Shown piece by piece: positions 1 to 6,473 of a stretch of DNA of 6,473 nt (positions within the stretch are counted from its first letter, which is position 1; every line of letters begins with the position of its first letter). The stretch lies in contig CBFDUE010000108.1 of assembly GCA_965613025.1 (NCBI GenBank), positions 1 through 6,473 of the forward strand, in the 5' to 3' direction. The notes under the pieces are model-generated. The model was not told where the DNA came from and did no database searches. It saw only the letters and a program-made list of their open reading frames with translations. The translations under genes and the position numbers were made by a program. This DNA comes from CAYTXJ01 sp965613025 (lineage in GTDB: Bacteria > Desulfobacterota > DSM-4660 > Desulfatiglandales > JALVMZ01).

Positions 1-1628
1 GTAGGAACATAGCGTGATATTTTTGAAAATCCAAGACAAGCGTATTGAATAAAAAATTGGGCAATCTTTTTTAATTCTTTTGCTAATTGGTCTGTGGCTT
101 TGTAAAAAATTCCCAACACCCACAAATTCCGTTTTGTATAGAAGTGATGCACATGGGTAAGGCCATGGGATATTTTAGGCTGTTCAGTATTGTAACCCTC
201 TGGCATACGGTCAGTGGGAAACCAGTAAGGAATGTCCAGTTGCTCAATCTTTTCAATCAGCGCCAGATCAAAGGCATCTGGTATCTTTTCATACCGCTTT
301 TTGCCAATGCTATAGTTAATAAGCACAGGCACCTGTTTTGCCTGGCGGATAGTTTCACCTATTGCTTTATCGTATTTTGTAACCCACGCCCTTTCCATGT
401 TCCTTTTGGTTAGTATTGCCCCGCAATGCGGACATGGAAACTCCTTGTGCACCTTGCCAGCATCCTTATCTACCGCTGCTTCCCAAAAGACCACCTCCTG
501 GGTGCACTCAGGGCAGATGAAGACATCGGACCAAACAGTATAGTTGATCCTGCCCCAGTCTGAATTAGATTTGAGGAGCTTTCGGATTTCATTCGCAGTC
601 TTGCAGGTGTGCAACTTCACTGCCCATTCTTCTGGTTCACCATTCACAGGATTGGCAAGTGTTGCATACATCCAACCACATTCCTCTTCTACCTCTTTCA
701 GGATGCGTTTTGCCTCGCGCTCAAATGCATGCACATCCACTGGTGTGTTGTAGTTGTAGGCAATGAAGGTGGCCGCAGGAGACAGATCATTCAGTATGGC
801 CTGCCGTGCTCCAAGTCTGGAAAAGGGCTTCCAGACTGTATTTCCGTCTTCATCAGTTTCCTGCTGGTAGATGATGCCTTGATTATCCACCCTGTAGCCA
901 AGCGATTCCACTGTCTTGCGGTCTCCACAAAGTTGTGCTGCAACCCCAGTCATCCCTGTTCCACAAAAACCATCAAATACCAAATCCCCTGGCTCAGTAT
1001 AGTGTAAGATATAACGCATAATTGCCTTGTGGGGCACCTTAGTATGATAGGAATGGGCATTGTATATGGGATCATTTTTCCCTTCGCTTACATCTGCTGC
1101 AAAGGGCTCACGGTGATAGCTGTCTGTATCAGGATTATAGGTCTTGCCATAATGCCTAATAAAATCTGCTATAAAGGGGTTTGGACATGCTGTGTAATAT
1201 GGTGGATCGGAGAGGTTCAGGATGTCATCAATTTCTCCGTGAGGGAAGCCGACCTGATCTTTCCATAGTTGCAAAAGATCTTTTTCTGGTTCCTTGCGAT
1301 GTTCCTCTCGCATATGCTCTGCAAGCTCACGGAGGCGCGTTTCATCCCCCATCGGCCATTTTTTAACTGATTTCATCAGGGCAACTGCATCTTCTACGGT
1401 AGTAAATGGCACACCGCCAAGCTTGGCAAAGAGTTCCTCCAGCCCTTCGCGTAATTTTTTCAAGAAGTGGTTACGGCGTTCTTGATCAGAGCTGAATGTA
1501 ATTCCCAAACACTCAACTGACTCTTTATTCCTTGGTTCATAATGTATATCAAAGAGCTTCCCAGATCCTGATTCAGCAGGAACTATCTTTTCTTCAAACA
1601 TATTTTGGGTTCTTTCTCTTTTTGTCAT
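1..1628 (-). CDS. pglX: PglX-type DNA methyltransferase of BREX type 3, 3' end cut by window edge
   Basis: An uninterrupted frame of 542 codons starts at ATG 1628-1626 and runs off the left edge, so the C-terminus is missing. It is probably a SAM-dependent adenine DNA methyltransferase that marks host DNA so the BREX system spares it. Visible motifs, in order: SDPPYY at residues 140-145 (catalytic motif IV), DGFCGTGMTG at 219-228 (SAM-binding motif I), LNDLSPAA at 279-286 (acidic SAM-contact strand), and a zinc ribbon made of C372-x2-C375 and C399-x2-C402. HHFYTKRNLW near 494-503 is a segment also seen in large phage-defence methylases. A catalytic motif placed before motif I is the beta-class order. 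The start is supported by AGGGA nine bases upstream (1638-1642); an in-frame Met at codon 10 is the only near alternative. Neighbours brxC and brxF support the PglX assignment. The methylase call is secure; the PglX label relies partly on context. Confidence 0.85.
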   Translation of the reverse strand, partial: MTKRERTQNMFEEKIVPAESGSGKLFDIHYEPRNKESVECLGITFSSDQERRNHFLKKLREGLEELFAKLGGVPFTTVEDAVALMKSVKKWPMGDETRLRELAEHMREEHRKEPEKDLLQLWKDQVGFPHGEIDDILNLSDPPYYTACPNPFIADFIRHYGKTYNPDTDSYHREPFAADVSEGKNDPIYNAHSYHTKVPHKAIMRYILHYTEPGDLVFDGFCGTGMTGVAAQLCGDRKTVESLGYRVDNQGIIYQQETDEDGNTVWKPFSRLGARQAILNDLSPAATFIAYNYNTPVDVHAFEREAKRILKEVEEECGWMYATLANPVNGEPEEWAVKLHTCKTANEIRKLLKSNSDWGRINYTVWSDVFICPECTQEVVFWEAAVDKDAGKVHKEFPCPHCGAILTKRNMERAWVTKYDKAIGETIRQAKQVPVLINYSIGKKRYEKIPDAFDLALIEKIEQLDIPYWFPTDRMPEGYNTEQPKISHGLTHVHHFYTKRNLWVLGIFYKATDQLAKELKKIAQFFIQYACLGFSKISRYVP

Positions 1629-1661
1629 CGCTTAATTTCCCTACAATATCCAGTATGTTAC

Positions 1662-1667
1662 ATTATA
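1662..1667 (-). promoter_or_regulatory. Candidate -10 box for pglX
   Basis: On the minus strand this reads TATAAT, a perfect sigma-70-type -10 hexamer, 33 bases before the pglX start codon. No good -35 hexamer lies 16-18 bases upstream, so the promoter would be weak or activator-dependent. The surroundings are very AT-rich and a chance match is possible. It fits the long spacer before pglX, which contrasts with the tight spacing elsewhere in the operon. Confidence 0.35.
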
Positions 1668-1683
1668 TTGACTTCAATACATG

Positions 1684-1707
1684 CAAAATAAATGACAAAA
1701 TAAATGT
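1684..1707 (+). repeat. Tandem 12-bp direct repeat, two copies
   Basis: Two head-to-tail units, CAAAATAAATGA (1684-1695) and CAAAATAAATGT (1696-1707), differ only in the last base. They sit between the TATAAT box and the palindrome upstream of pglX. The second unit contributes one of the AAATGT half-sites of the cluster. Two copies are too few to call an iteron array; a role in regulator binding is inferred. Confidence 0.55.
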
Positions 1708-1773
1708 TTAATATACATTTCTTGATACATTTATTCCCATAAATGTATCAAATAACATTTCAAATATACATTT
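1702..1773. promoter_or_regulatory. Cluster of six AAATGT half-sites upstream of pglX (putative operator)
   Basis: Six AAATGT hexamers fall in 72 bp: plus strand at 1702-1707 and 1741-1746, minus strand at 1715-1720, 1727-1732, 1755-1760 and 1768-1773. Four extend to AAATGTAT. Two form the arms of the perfect inverted repeat at 1722-1751. The cluster begins at the stop codon of the winged-helix gene and ends about 35 bases upstream of the candidate -10 box. Mixed orientation and repetition suggest cooperative binding by a DNA-binding protein, most simply the adjacent winged-helix protein. This is inference; AT-rich spacers do raise the chance frequency of such words. Confidence 0.5.
1722..1751. 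repeat. Perfect 13-bp inverted repeat with 4-nt centre
   Basis: The left arm TTGATACATTTAT (1722-1734) is the exact reverse complement of the right arm ATAAATGTATCAA (1739-1751), with TCCC between them. It lies in the spacer between the winged-helix gene and pglX. The arms are AT-rich and no T-tract follows on the minus strand, so an intrinsic terminator is unlikely. The two-fold symmetry is what a dimeric regulator's operator looks like, and the arms contain the AAATGTAT word repeated nearby. Confidence 0.8.
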
Positions 1774-2161
1774 ACTCCAAATTCTTTTGAACATACCGAT
1801 ATCTTGCTCCCCTACCATGTCCCTCAATTATAACATAACCTTCTTTCTTAAGCTCATGAATAAGCCGGTTTACCTGCTGTCGGTTATAATGAGTGATTTG
1901 TCGCACCTCAGAATTTTTGAGTCCTGGCTCTCCCCGCTTTGCCCGCTGTTTAAGAATACTCAATACTCTGGTTTTGGCAGCTTCCCACTCTATTCTGCGA
2001 TCCCGTTCTGGATGACCAGAGAGAGAAAGACGCCGATGTAAATCATGGCGTAAAATCCAATAAGTTCCCTTCCCTGTTCCTCCCCGTTCCAAATAGCCAA
2101 ATTGAAGCTCCATTTGGCTCAGGATTTCCCTAGCATCATTTATCTCAGAAGGATTTCGCAT
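1772..2161 (-). CDS. Small winged-helix protein in BREX operon (putative regulator)
   Basis: A basic 129-aa protein with no signal peptide or membrane segment. Residues 62-125 look like a complete winged helix: a first helix near 62-77, a second near 82-90, a recognition helix near 93-107 (NRQQVNRLIHELKKEG), then a glycine- and arginine-rich wing (GHGRGARYRYV, 114-124). Residues 10-37 resemble the last helix and wing of another such domain (GYLERGGTGKGTYWI, 22-36), so the N-terminus looks like a domain cut in half. The whole resembles, from memory, the C-terminal tail of COG2865-type regulators that carry an N-terminal AlbA_2 domain and ATPase-like fold, both absent here. Its ATG is 2 nt after the brxC stop, and GGAG (2167-2170) lies five bases upstream, so it is probably translationally coupled to brxC. 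DNA binding is well supported by fold; a role controlling pglX is inference. It does not look like BrxA. Confidence 0.8.
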   Translation of the reverse strand: MRNPSEINDAREILSQMELQFGYLERGGTGKGTYWILRHDLHRRLSLSGHPERDRRIEWEAAKTRVLSILKQRAKRGEPGLKNSEVRQITHYNRQQVNRLIHELKKEGYVIIEGHGRGARYRYVQKNLE

Positions 2162-2163
2162 AG

Positions 2164-5100
2164 CTACTCCAAAATAATCCTTACTTTATCCTGCTCATAG
2201 CCCTTTATAATCTTATTGAGGTATTCCTCAAAGCGTTTTTTCATCTCCTCAGGTGTTACAGGTGATCCACCAGAAAGCAGGGCTTTACGAAGCTCACTGG
2301 TCTTCATCGTGATCTTGACCAGACCTGAAAGAACATCCTTAAGGGCATGGATAAAATCCTGACTCAACTTGTCGGGCAATTTTCGTTCTTTAAGAAATGC
2401 ATCCACCAATGATCTTTCTTCTGGCCTGAGTAATTCAAGGTTGTCACGGGTAGTAGGATCTTCCAGGTTAGAAAGTAGTGTCTGAGTCCAGTCATCAAGA
2501 AGCATATCAAGTTCATCCTCAAGGCTATTAAGTATGGTTGAAGCAGGTGCAGAAAGAGCTTCACTTGCTGGCTGATAGGAACAGTGAGGGCAGACTGGTG
2601 ATATGTTAAGATTTTTGTCAGTTAGTGCAAAGCAACTCTTTAGGCTTGCTAAGCGGTTTTGGAAATCAGTTAACTGCTGTCTTGGCATGAGATCAATGGT
2701 GGCAAGCTTTTTTAGGATCTCTAAGCGCTCATCTTTCAGGAGCTGTTCTTTGCGTTTATCATCGTTTATACCCAGTCGTGCCTTAGTGTGGAGGGCAAGA
2801 TAGATTTGCACATAGGCCTTTTTTAAATCTATTAATTTCTGACGAATTTTATTGCGAAGTGAGTGGTTCAAAGTGAATTTATTTGCTAATGACTTGAATA
2901 CCTCGGATCGCACACTGCGCACTTTCTGAATCCATTCGTGGTCTGCAGGTAGCACTGCCTCAGCAGTTGAGAGATACGAGGCTATTGGGCCAAGTTCATT
3001 TATTAGCTCTTGCAAGGACTCAATCTCTTCTAAGGTCTTAAGGTCTTTTTCATGACTTCTCACCTCTTCTGTGTTGTAGCGAAAGTTCTTGAGCTTTCCA
3101 GGCAGATTGAATGTCTGAAGGCTTTCGAGAAAACCTTTTAAACGTTCCAATGTTGATGACTGAATGCTAAATGCTGGTTCATCAATAAGGTTCTTGCCCC
3201 AGAAAATAATTCCTTGCTGTAAGGCCTGCTGTGCAAATAAAATACGGTCAATCAGATTGGCAATCCGTGATTGCATCTCCTTTACAGGCTCTTCCTTCCC
3301 CTGGGTGATAAGCTGTGCCATACCTGGAGTAAGTCCAAGCAATTCAAAGAGTGCTCTTAAGGCAGGTAGATTCCATTCTTTGGGCTTTTCAATATGTTTG
3401 AAATATATCAGCTCATCAATAGGCGTTGCAGCTAACTGAGGCAAGCCTGTTGCATCAAATTTCTTACCAGGGATTGAGAGAACCAATTCGCCCAAGTAGA
3501 TCAGTGCAGAGATAACTACAATAACCCACTCAGGTTCTAAACGGAAGCCTTTTTCTGGTGCAAAGTATTCAACCCCATAAATTTCCTGAATTAATTCAGA
3601 GCGATTAACAACCTGGCCAGCCCCTTTTTTCTTAAGGATATTTAGAATATATTTGGCATATTTTGAATTATATGGATCAAGCCGATCACCATCTAAGAGT
3701 TCAAGTGCATCAAGTACAGCGGTTGCCTGCTTGGTGCGACTCTGTCCTGCTATTGCCCGCAAGGCGTCCTGTGCTGCCTGTTTGCGGTTTTGGCTTGTAA
3801 TAAGCACTGGGAAGTAAGGGTATTCAGGTGCCTGGTCTTGAAAATGAGCAGATAGGATAACAGCAGCAATTGTGTTTACAAAATCGCGGAAATTGATGCG
3901 CTCATAAGATGCGATTCCAGACAGATCACGAATAGATTTGCCTTTAGTCCATTCTAATAAGGACTTTGTGCGTCCCTGATAGGTTACCTTAAAGGCATCA
4001 GTCATGTGCCTCCTAATCCATTCAACTAAAATTCTTAAATATCCCTCTGCCTTATGCTCATATGGTTTTCGTTCCTGACTTGAACGAGTGGAGGCTAATT
4101 CAACTGAAGCCGCATAAAATTTTAAAGTGGTTTGAAACTCTTTGTCTATACCTTTTAAACGGAACATTATTTCATCACTTTTCTTCTCATCCTTAAATTG
4201 TGGTGGGTCAAAGGGCTGAATAAAGTAAATATAGAAATCTCGAGGGGGAACAGCTGTTGAGCGTTCATTAGGAGAGCCAAAGAATAGATAACCTTGTCTT
4301 GCCGCTTTGCGCTCCAGCCATTCAATTTCATGCTCCCAGATCTTGTAGCCTGTAACATAGGTCTGATCAGTACATTCCATAACTCTTTTTAGTGCTTCAT
4401 AGTAATAACGATCTAATTGAGATGCATCAAGACTTTTAGACCTCTCTTCAATAATAGCATCAACATCTTCAAGCTTTTTAAGATCAAGAAAATATTGGCG
4501 ATTGTCCGGATTAAAGCTGATAAATTTCCCACTTACAGTCCTGTGGATCTCTCGCAAGACAGTTTCTACCTGAGAAAGGAGATCCTCAGCTGGATCTCCG
4601 CCAAGGTCCTCAATGCCAGATTGATAGAGGCAGAGTGTATCGCGAAGCTCTTCTGCAGTGGCCCCCAAAGGTGCGTAGATGTCTCCAGTAGTCAGCCTGT
4701 GGACAGAGAGCGCATGAATGATACGAAGTGCCATAGGCTTATATATAGGACGAGTAAAAGCCTGCTCAATTCGTGATTCCAGCACCTGAGAGCAATCAAT
4801 CACAGCCTTGATGTCAGGAATAGCTCGGAAGGATGGATTCTCCCTCAAGTTTGTCCAATAGCTGTCATACGCAATAAGACCTGGATAGTCTTTGGGAACC
4901 TCTTTGTCTAACAGCTTTTTCATGGCATGAGAGAGGGTCCTGAGAATCTCGCGTTTTTCAGCTGCCCTAATCTGATCAAAAATATCAATGTAGTCAGGAT
5001 GAACAGGGAAGAGACGGACGAATTCGTCCATTCGCTCGTTCATGCGACTGTAAAACTTGGCAAATGGCATAAGGTACTTACGGATTTTAGCCATTTGCTC

Positions 5101-5892
5101 ACCTGTCTTCTTAAGCAAGCGTTCGGAGACAACAAATTTGACATCCTTACGAGCAATAAGAATCTGCTCAAAGCGATCCTTAACCCTGCGAACGCTATCA
5201 GCTACAAAGGCAAAACGGGGACTATCAAAGATTGCCTCCTGAACACCCGCCATGAAGCGGAATCTTAAATCCTTACAGACCTCTCCTACCTCACGCAGGA
5301 AATTGAGATCAAGAATTAGTTCCTGATCTTTACGGGAACGGAGATAATCCAGTAGCTCATCCACAACCAGGAGCAGGCCATGATCTGGATATTTCTGATG
5401 GAACACAGCCATCATCTCTTCAAAGGCAGCTTTATGATTAGGAATCTTGTTACGGGGAGGAAAATGATAATTTATACCCCATTGGCTTAGTGCAAGCTCC
5501 AACTGAGAACATATGAATTCTCTAAAATCCATTGTGGTTGAACCAAGTTCAGCGCGGATTACCTTAAACTTGCCGGCAATCTGTTTAGCTGCTTCAGCCA
5601 CCTGAGCATTAGATAATGAGGGAACCAGGTCAGCGTGCTCAGCGATGCTACAGATCACTGACATCAGGTGAGACTTGCCTGTTCCATAATTACCCACCAC
5701 AAGCAGGCCCTTATTGTCCATAGGTTGATCCCATTGGAGCTGAGGTATAACGAGGTTGATCAATTTCTCGGCCATCTCTTCCGATATAACATAAGTAAGG
5801 AAATGTTCTTTTGCCTTTTCCATCCGATTACCATGAAGCAACTGGATGGTGGATTCAATCGGTTCAAACTGAATAAGATCCTGGTATTTCAT
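2164..5892 (-). CDS. brxC: BrxC-like P-loop NTPase of BREX type 3 (DUF6079 kind)
   Basis: A complete 1242-aa cytoplasmic protein. The N-terminal AAA+-like domain has Walker A GNYGTGKS at residues 67-74, Walker B LLLVVDELLDYL at 173-184 with D178 and E179 as Mg-binding and catalytic acids, a following strand RFMAGVQEAIFD near 212-223, and arginines RRVKDRFEQI at 235-244 that could act across a subunit interface. Residues around 740-840 look like a helical or winged-helix segment. The C-terminal third is charged and helical, with coiled-coil character. One CPHC pair lies at 1101-1104. Length and layout match the large BrxC/PglY ATPases, which are needed for phage exclusion by BREX; the exact reaction is not settled. 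The start ATG at 5892 is supported by AAGGGG eight bases upstream (5901-5906). It follows brxF by 34 nt and precedes the winged-helix gene by 2 nt, so one transcript is likely. The family call is strong; the symbol follows type 3 context. Confidence 0.88.
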   Translation of the reverse strand: MKYQDLIQFEPIESTIQLLHGNRMEKAKEHFLTYVISEEMAEKLINLVIPQLQWDQPMDNKGLLVVGNYGTGKSHLMSVICSIAEHADLVPSLSNAQVAEAAKQIAGKFKVIRAELGSTTMDFREFICSQLELALSQWGINYHFPPRNKIPNHKAAFEEMMAVFHQKYPDHGLLLVVDELLDYLRSRKDQELILDLNFLREVGEVCKDLRFRFMAGVQEAIFDSPRFAFVADSVRRVKDRFEQILIARKDVKFVVSERLLKKTGEQMAKIRKYLMPFAKFYSRMNERMDEFVRLFPVHPDYIDIFDQIRAAEKREILRTLSHAMKKLLDKEVPKDYPGLIAYDSYWTNLRENPSFRAIPDIKAVIDCSQVLESRIEQAFTRPIYKPMALRIIHALSVHRLTTGDIYAPLGATAEELRDTLCLYQSGIEDLGGDPAEDLLSQVETVLREIHRTVSGKFISFNPDNRQYFLDLKKLEDVDAIIEERSKSLDASQLDRYYYEALKRVMECTDQTYVTGYKIWEHEIEWLERKAARQGYLFFGSPNERSTAVPPRDFYIYFIQPFDPPQFKDEKKSDEIMFRLKGIDKEFQTTLKFYAASVELASTRSSQERKPYEHKAEGYLRILVEWIRRHMTDAFKVTYQGRTKSLLEWTKGKSIRDLSGIASYERINFRDFVNTIAAVILSAHFQDQAPEYPYFPVLITSQNRKQAAQDALRAIAGQSRTKQATAVLDALELLDGDRLDPYNSKYAKYILNILKKKGAGQVVNRSELIQEIYGVEYFAPEKGFRLEPEWVIVVISALIYLGELVLSIPGKKFDATGLPQLAATPIDELIYFKHIEKPKEWNLPALRALFELLGLTPGMAQLITQGKEEPVKEMQSRIANLIDRILFAQQALQQGIIFWGKNLIDEPAFSIQSSTLERLKGFLESLQTFNLPGKLKNFRYNTEEVRSHEKDLKTLEEIESLQELINELGPIASYLSTAEAVLPADHEWIQKVRSVRSEVFKSLANKFTLNHSLRNKIRQKLIDLKKAYVQIYLALHTKARLGINDDKRKEQLLKDERLEILKKLATIDLMPRQQLTDFQNRLASLKSCFALTDKNLNISPVCPHCSYQPASEALSAPASTILNSLEDELDMLLDDWTQTLLSNLEDPTTRDNLELLRPEERSLVDAFLKERKLPDKLSQDFIHALKDVLSGLVKITMKTSELRKALLSGGSPVTPEEMKKRFEEYLNKIIKGYEQDKVRIILE

Positions 5893-5900
5893 TACATATG

Positions 5901-5906
5901 CCCCTT
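5901..5906 (-). promoter_or_regulatory. Ribosome binding site of brxC
   Basis: On the minus strand this reads AAGGGG, eight bases before the brxC ATG. It decides the start: an ATG at 5897-5895, closer to the site, is followed at once by TAA and cannot initiate the gene. Confidence 0.65.
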
Positions 5907-5926
5907 ATAGCTTATGCTTTTTTCTT

Positions 5927-6403
5927 TCATATTTTGATATTTGGACTGACCACCAGAAAATCACTAATTTTATAACGACGATATTCCGGATGTTCTGGAA
6001 CAGCATAGACTATATGATCATCTTCAATGTATCCATTCCAAGAGGCAACTATTGTCTTATTACGAGATAATCCTTGAAGCAGACGCAATGGGTCCTGCTT
6101 CAATTGGACATCAAAAAGGATCTCAATGTTGTCAAGCAGGATCAGATCACCTTGGACTCTATCCACAAATTCGCTTAAAATATAAGGTAATTGCAAGGCC
6201 CTTTGAGCTTTGGTAAGCTCCAACATCCGACCAGATAGTTCAAGGTTAACATTGATAATTGGGGTAGAGGTCAAAAAGGACACCTCCTGTAAGGCTTTTG
6301 TTTTACCACTTCCAGCAGGGCCTACTATAAGGATCAGGCGGTAATAAAGCAGACTTGCCTCATTAATCCTTTGCATAATTTTATCTGCAATAGAACCATC
6401 CAT
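5927..6403 (-). CDS. brxF: BrxF, small P-loop ATPase of BREX type 3
   Basis: A 158-aa protein read from ATG 6403-6401 to TGA at 5929-5927. Walker A GPAGSGKT is at residues 28-35 and the Walker B strand DLILLDNIEILF at 86-97, where D91 is followed by Asn rather than the usual Glu, with E94 two residues later. ASWNG at 120-124 is a likely sensor-type strand. Size, motif layout and position directly upstream of brxC fit BrxF, the small ATPase specific to BREX type 3; its molecular role is unclear. The ATG is the last genomic codon before adapter sequence, so no ribosome binding site can be seen and an upstream start cannot be excluded. The length matches the family, from memory about 150 aa, so the gene is probably complete. 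Any reading that extends upstream to the GTG at 6418 adds five residues encoded by adapter and is false. Confidence 0.85.
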   Translation of the reverse strand: MDGSIADKIMQRINEASLLYYRLILIVGPAGSGKTKALQEVSFLTSTPIINVNLELSGRMLELTKAQRALQLPYILSEFVDRVQGDLILLDNIEILFDVQLKQDPLRLLQGLSRNKTIVASWNGYIEDDHIVYAVPEHPEYRRYKISDFLVVSPNIKI

Positions 6404-6473
6404 CTGTCTCTTATACACATCTCCGAGCCCACGAGACTAGGCATGATCTCGTATGCCGTCTTCTGCTTGAAAA
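6404..6473 (+). other. Illumina Nextera adapter contamination at contig end
   Basis: This is synthetic sequence, not genome. 6404-6422 is the 19-base Tn5 mosaic end (begins CTGTCTCTTATACACATCT). 6423-6437 is the rest of the Nextera read-2 adapter (CCGAGCCCACGAGAC). 6438-6445 is an 8-base index, TAGGCATG, which I recall as Nextera i7 N706. 6446-6469 is the P7 flow-cell sequence (begins ATCTCGTATGCCGTC), and 6470-6473 is AAAA past the adapter end. It should be trimmed. The true contig ends at 6403, and the promoter and start context of brxF are missing. Confidence 0.98.

Noticed and set aside
87..1485. Several plus-strand open frames of 60-130 codons
   Set aside because: They lie wholly opposite the pglX frame, which has clear methyltransferase motifs. 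Their translations show no family features and mirror the coding strand.
1..1628. Phase-variable homopolymer tract in pglX, as found in some BREX methylases
   Set aside because: The longest A or T runs I saw in the visible part are about six bases, and no tandem short repeats are present. The unseen C-terminal part cannot be judged.
1684..1707. CRISPR array or replication iterons
   Set aside because: There are only two 12-bp units with no spacers, and no cas or replication gene nearby.
1722..1751. Rho-independent terminator after the winged-helix gene
   Set aside because: The stem is AT-rich and no U-tract follows on the minus strand, so an operator reading fits better.
2364..5910. Open frames on both strands inside brxC, such as 4417-4776 plus and 2364-2564 minus
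   Set aside because: They overlap a single intact 1242-codon gene with Walker motifs and show no motifs of their own, so they are shadows.
6404..6418. Upstream GTG start for brxF
   Set aside because: The GTG and the four following codons are adapter sequence; the first genomic codon is the ATG at 6403.
6404..6422. Tn5/IS50 mosaic end as evidence of a natural transposon
   Set aside because: It continues directly into the Nextera adapter, an index and P7 primer sequence, so it is a library-preparation artefact.

Overview
The window holds the upstream part of a BREX type 3 phage-defence operon, all on the minus strand, at the end of a draft contig. Reading in the direction of transcription (right to left), the order is brxF (ATPase, 158 aa), brxC (a 1242-aa P-loop NTPase of the DUF6079 kind), a 129-aa winged-helix protein, and the first 542 codons of a PglX-type DNA methyltransferase that runs off the left edge. 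The usual remaining type 3 members (helicase brxHII, alkaline-phosphatase-like pglZ, brxA) would be expected beyond position 1 and are not visible here.

Layout: 6404-6473 is not genomic. It is Illumina Nextera adapter read-through (transposase mosaic end, 8-base i7 index, P7 flow-cell sequence and four A). Genuine sequence ends at 6403, exactly at the ATG of brxF. brxF and brxC are 34 nt apart. brxC and the winged-helix gene are 2 nt apart, with a Shine-Dalgarno site inside the end of brxC. A 143-nt AT-rich spacer (1629-1771) then separates the winged-helix gene from pglX. This spacer is dense in AAATGT half-sites, carries a perfect 13-bp inverted repeat, and has a TATAAT box before pglX.

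Expected teamwork, from what is known of BREX: the methyltransferase marks host DNA, while the BrxC and BrxF NTPases work with PglZ and the helicase to block replication of unmarked phage DNA. The least expected part is the small winged-helix protein encoded directly next to a palindromic half-site cluster. My inference is that it controls the methyltransferase gene through that cluster.

Organism: the base composition is moderately AT-rich with ordinary Shine-Dalgarno signals, so this is a prokaryote. BREX loci move horizontally and no housekeeping gene is present, so I cannot assign a lineage. All four coding regions are open across their visible length; I saw no frameshift.
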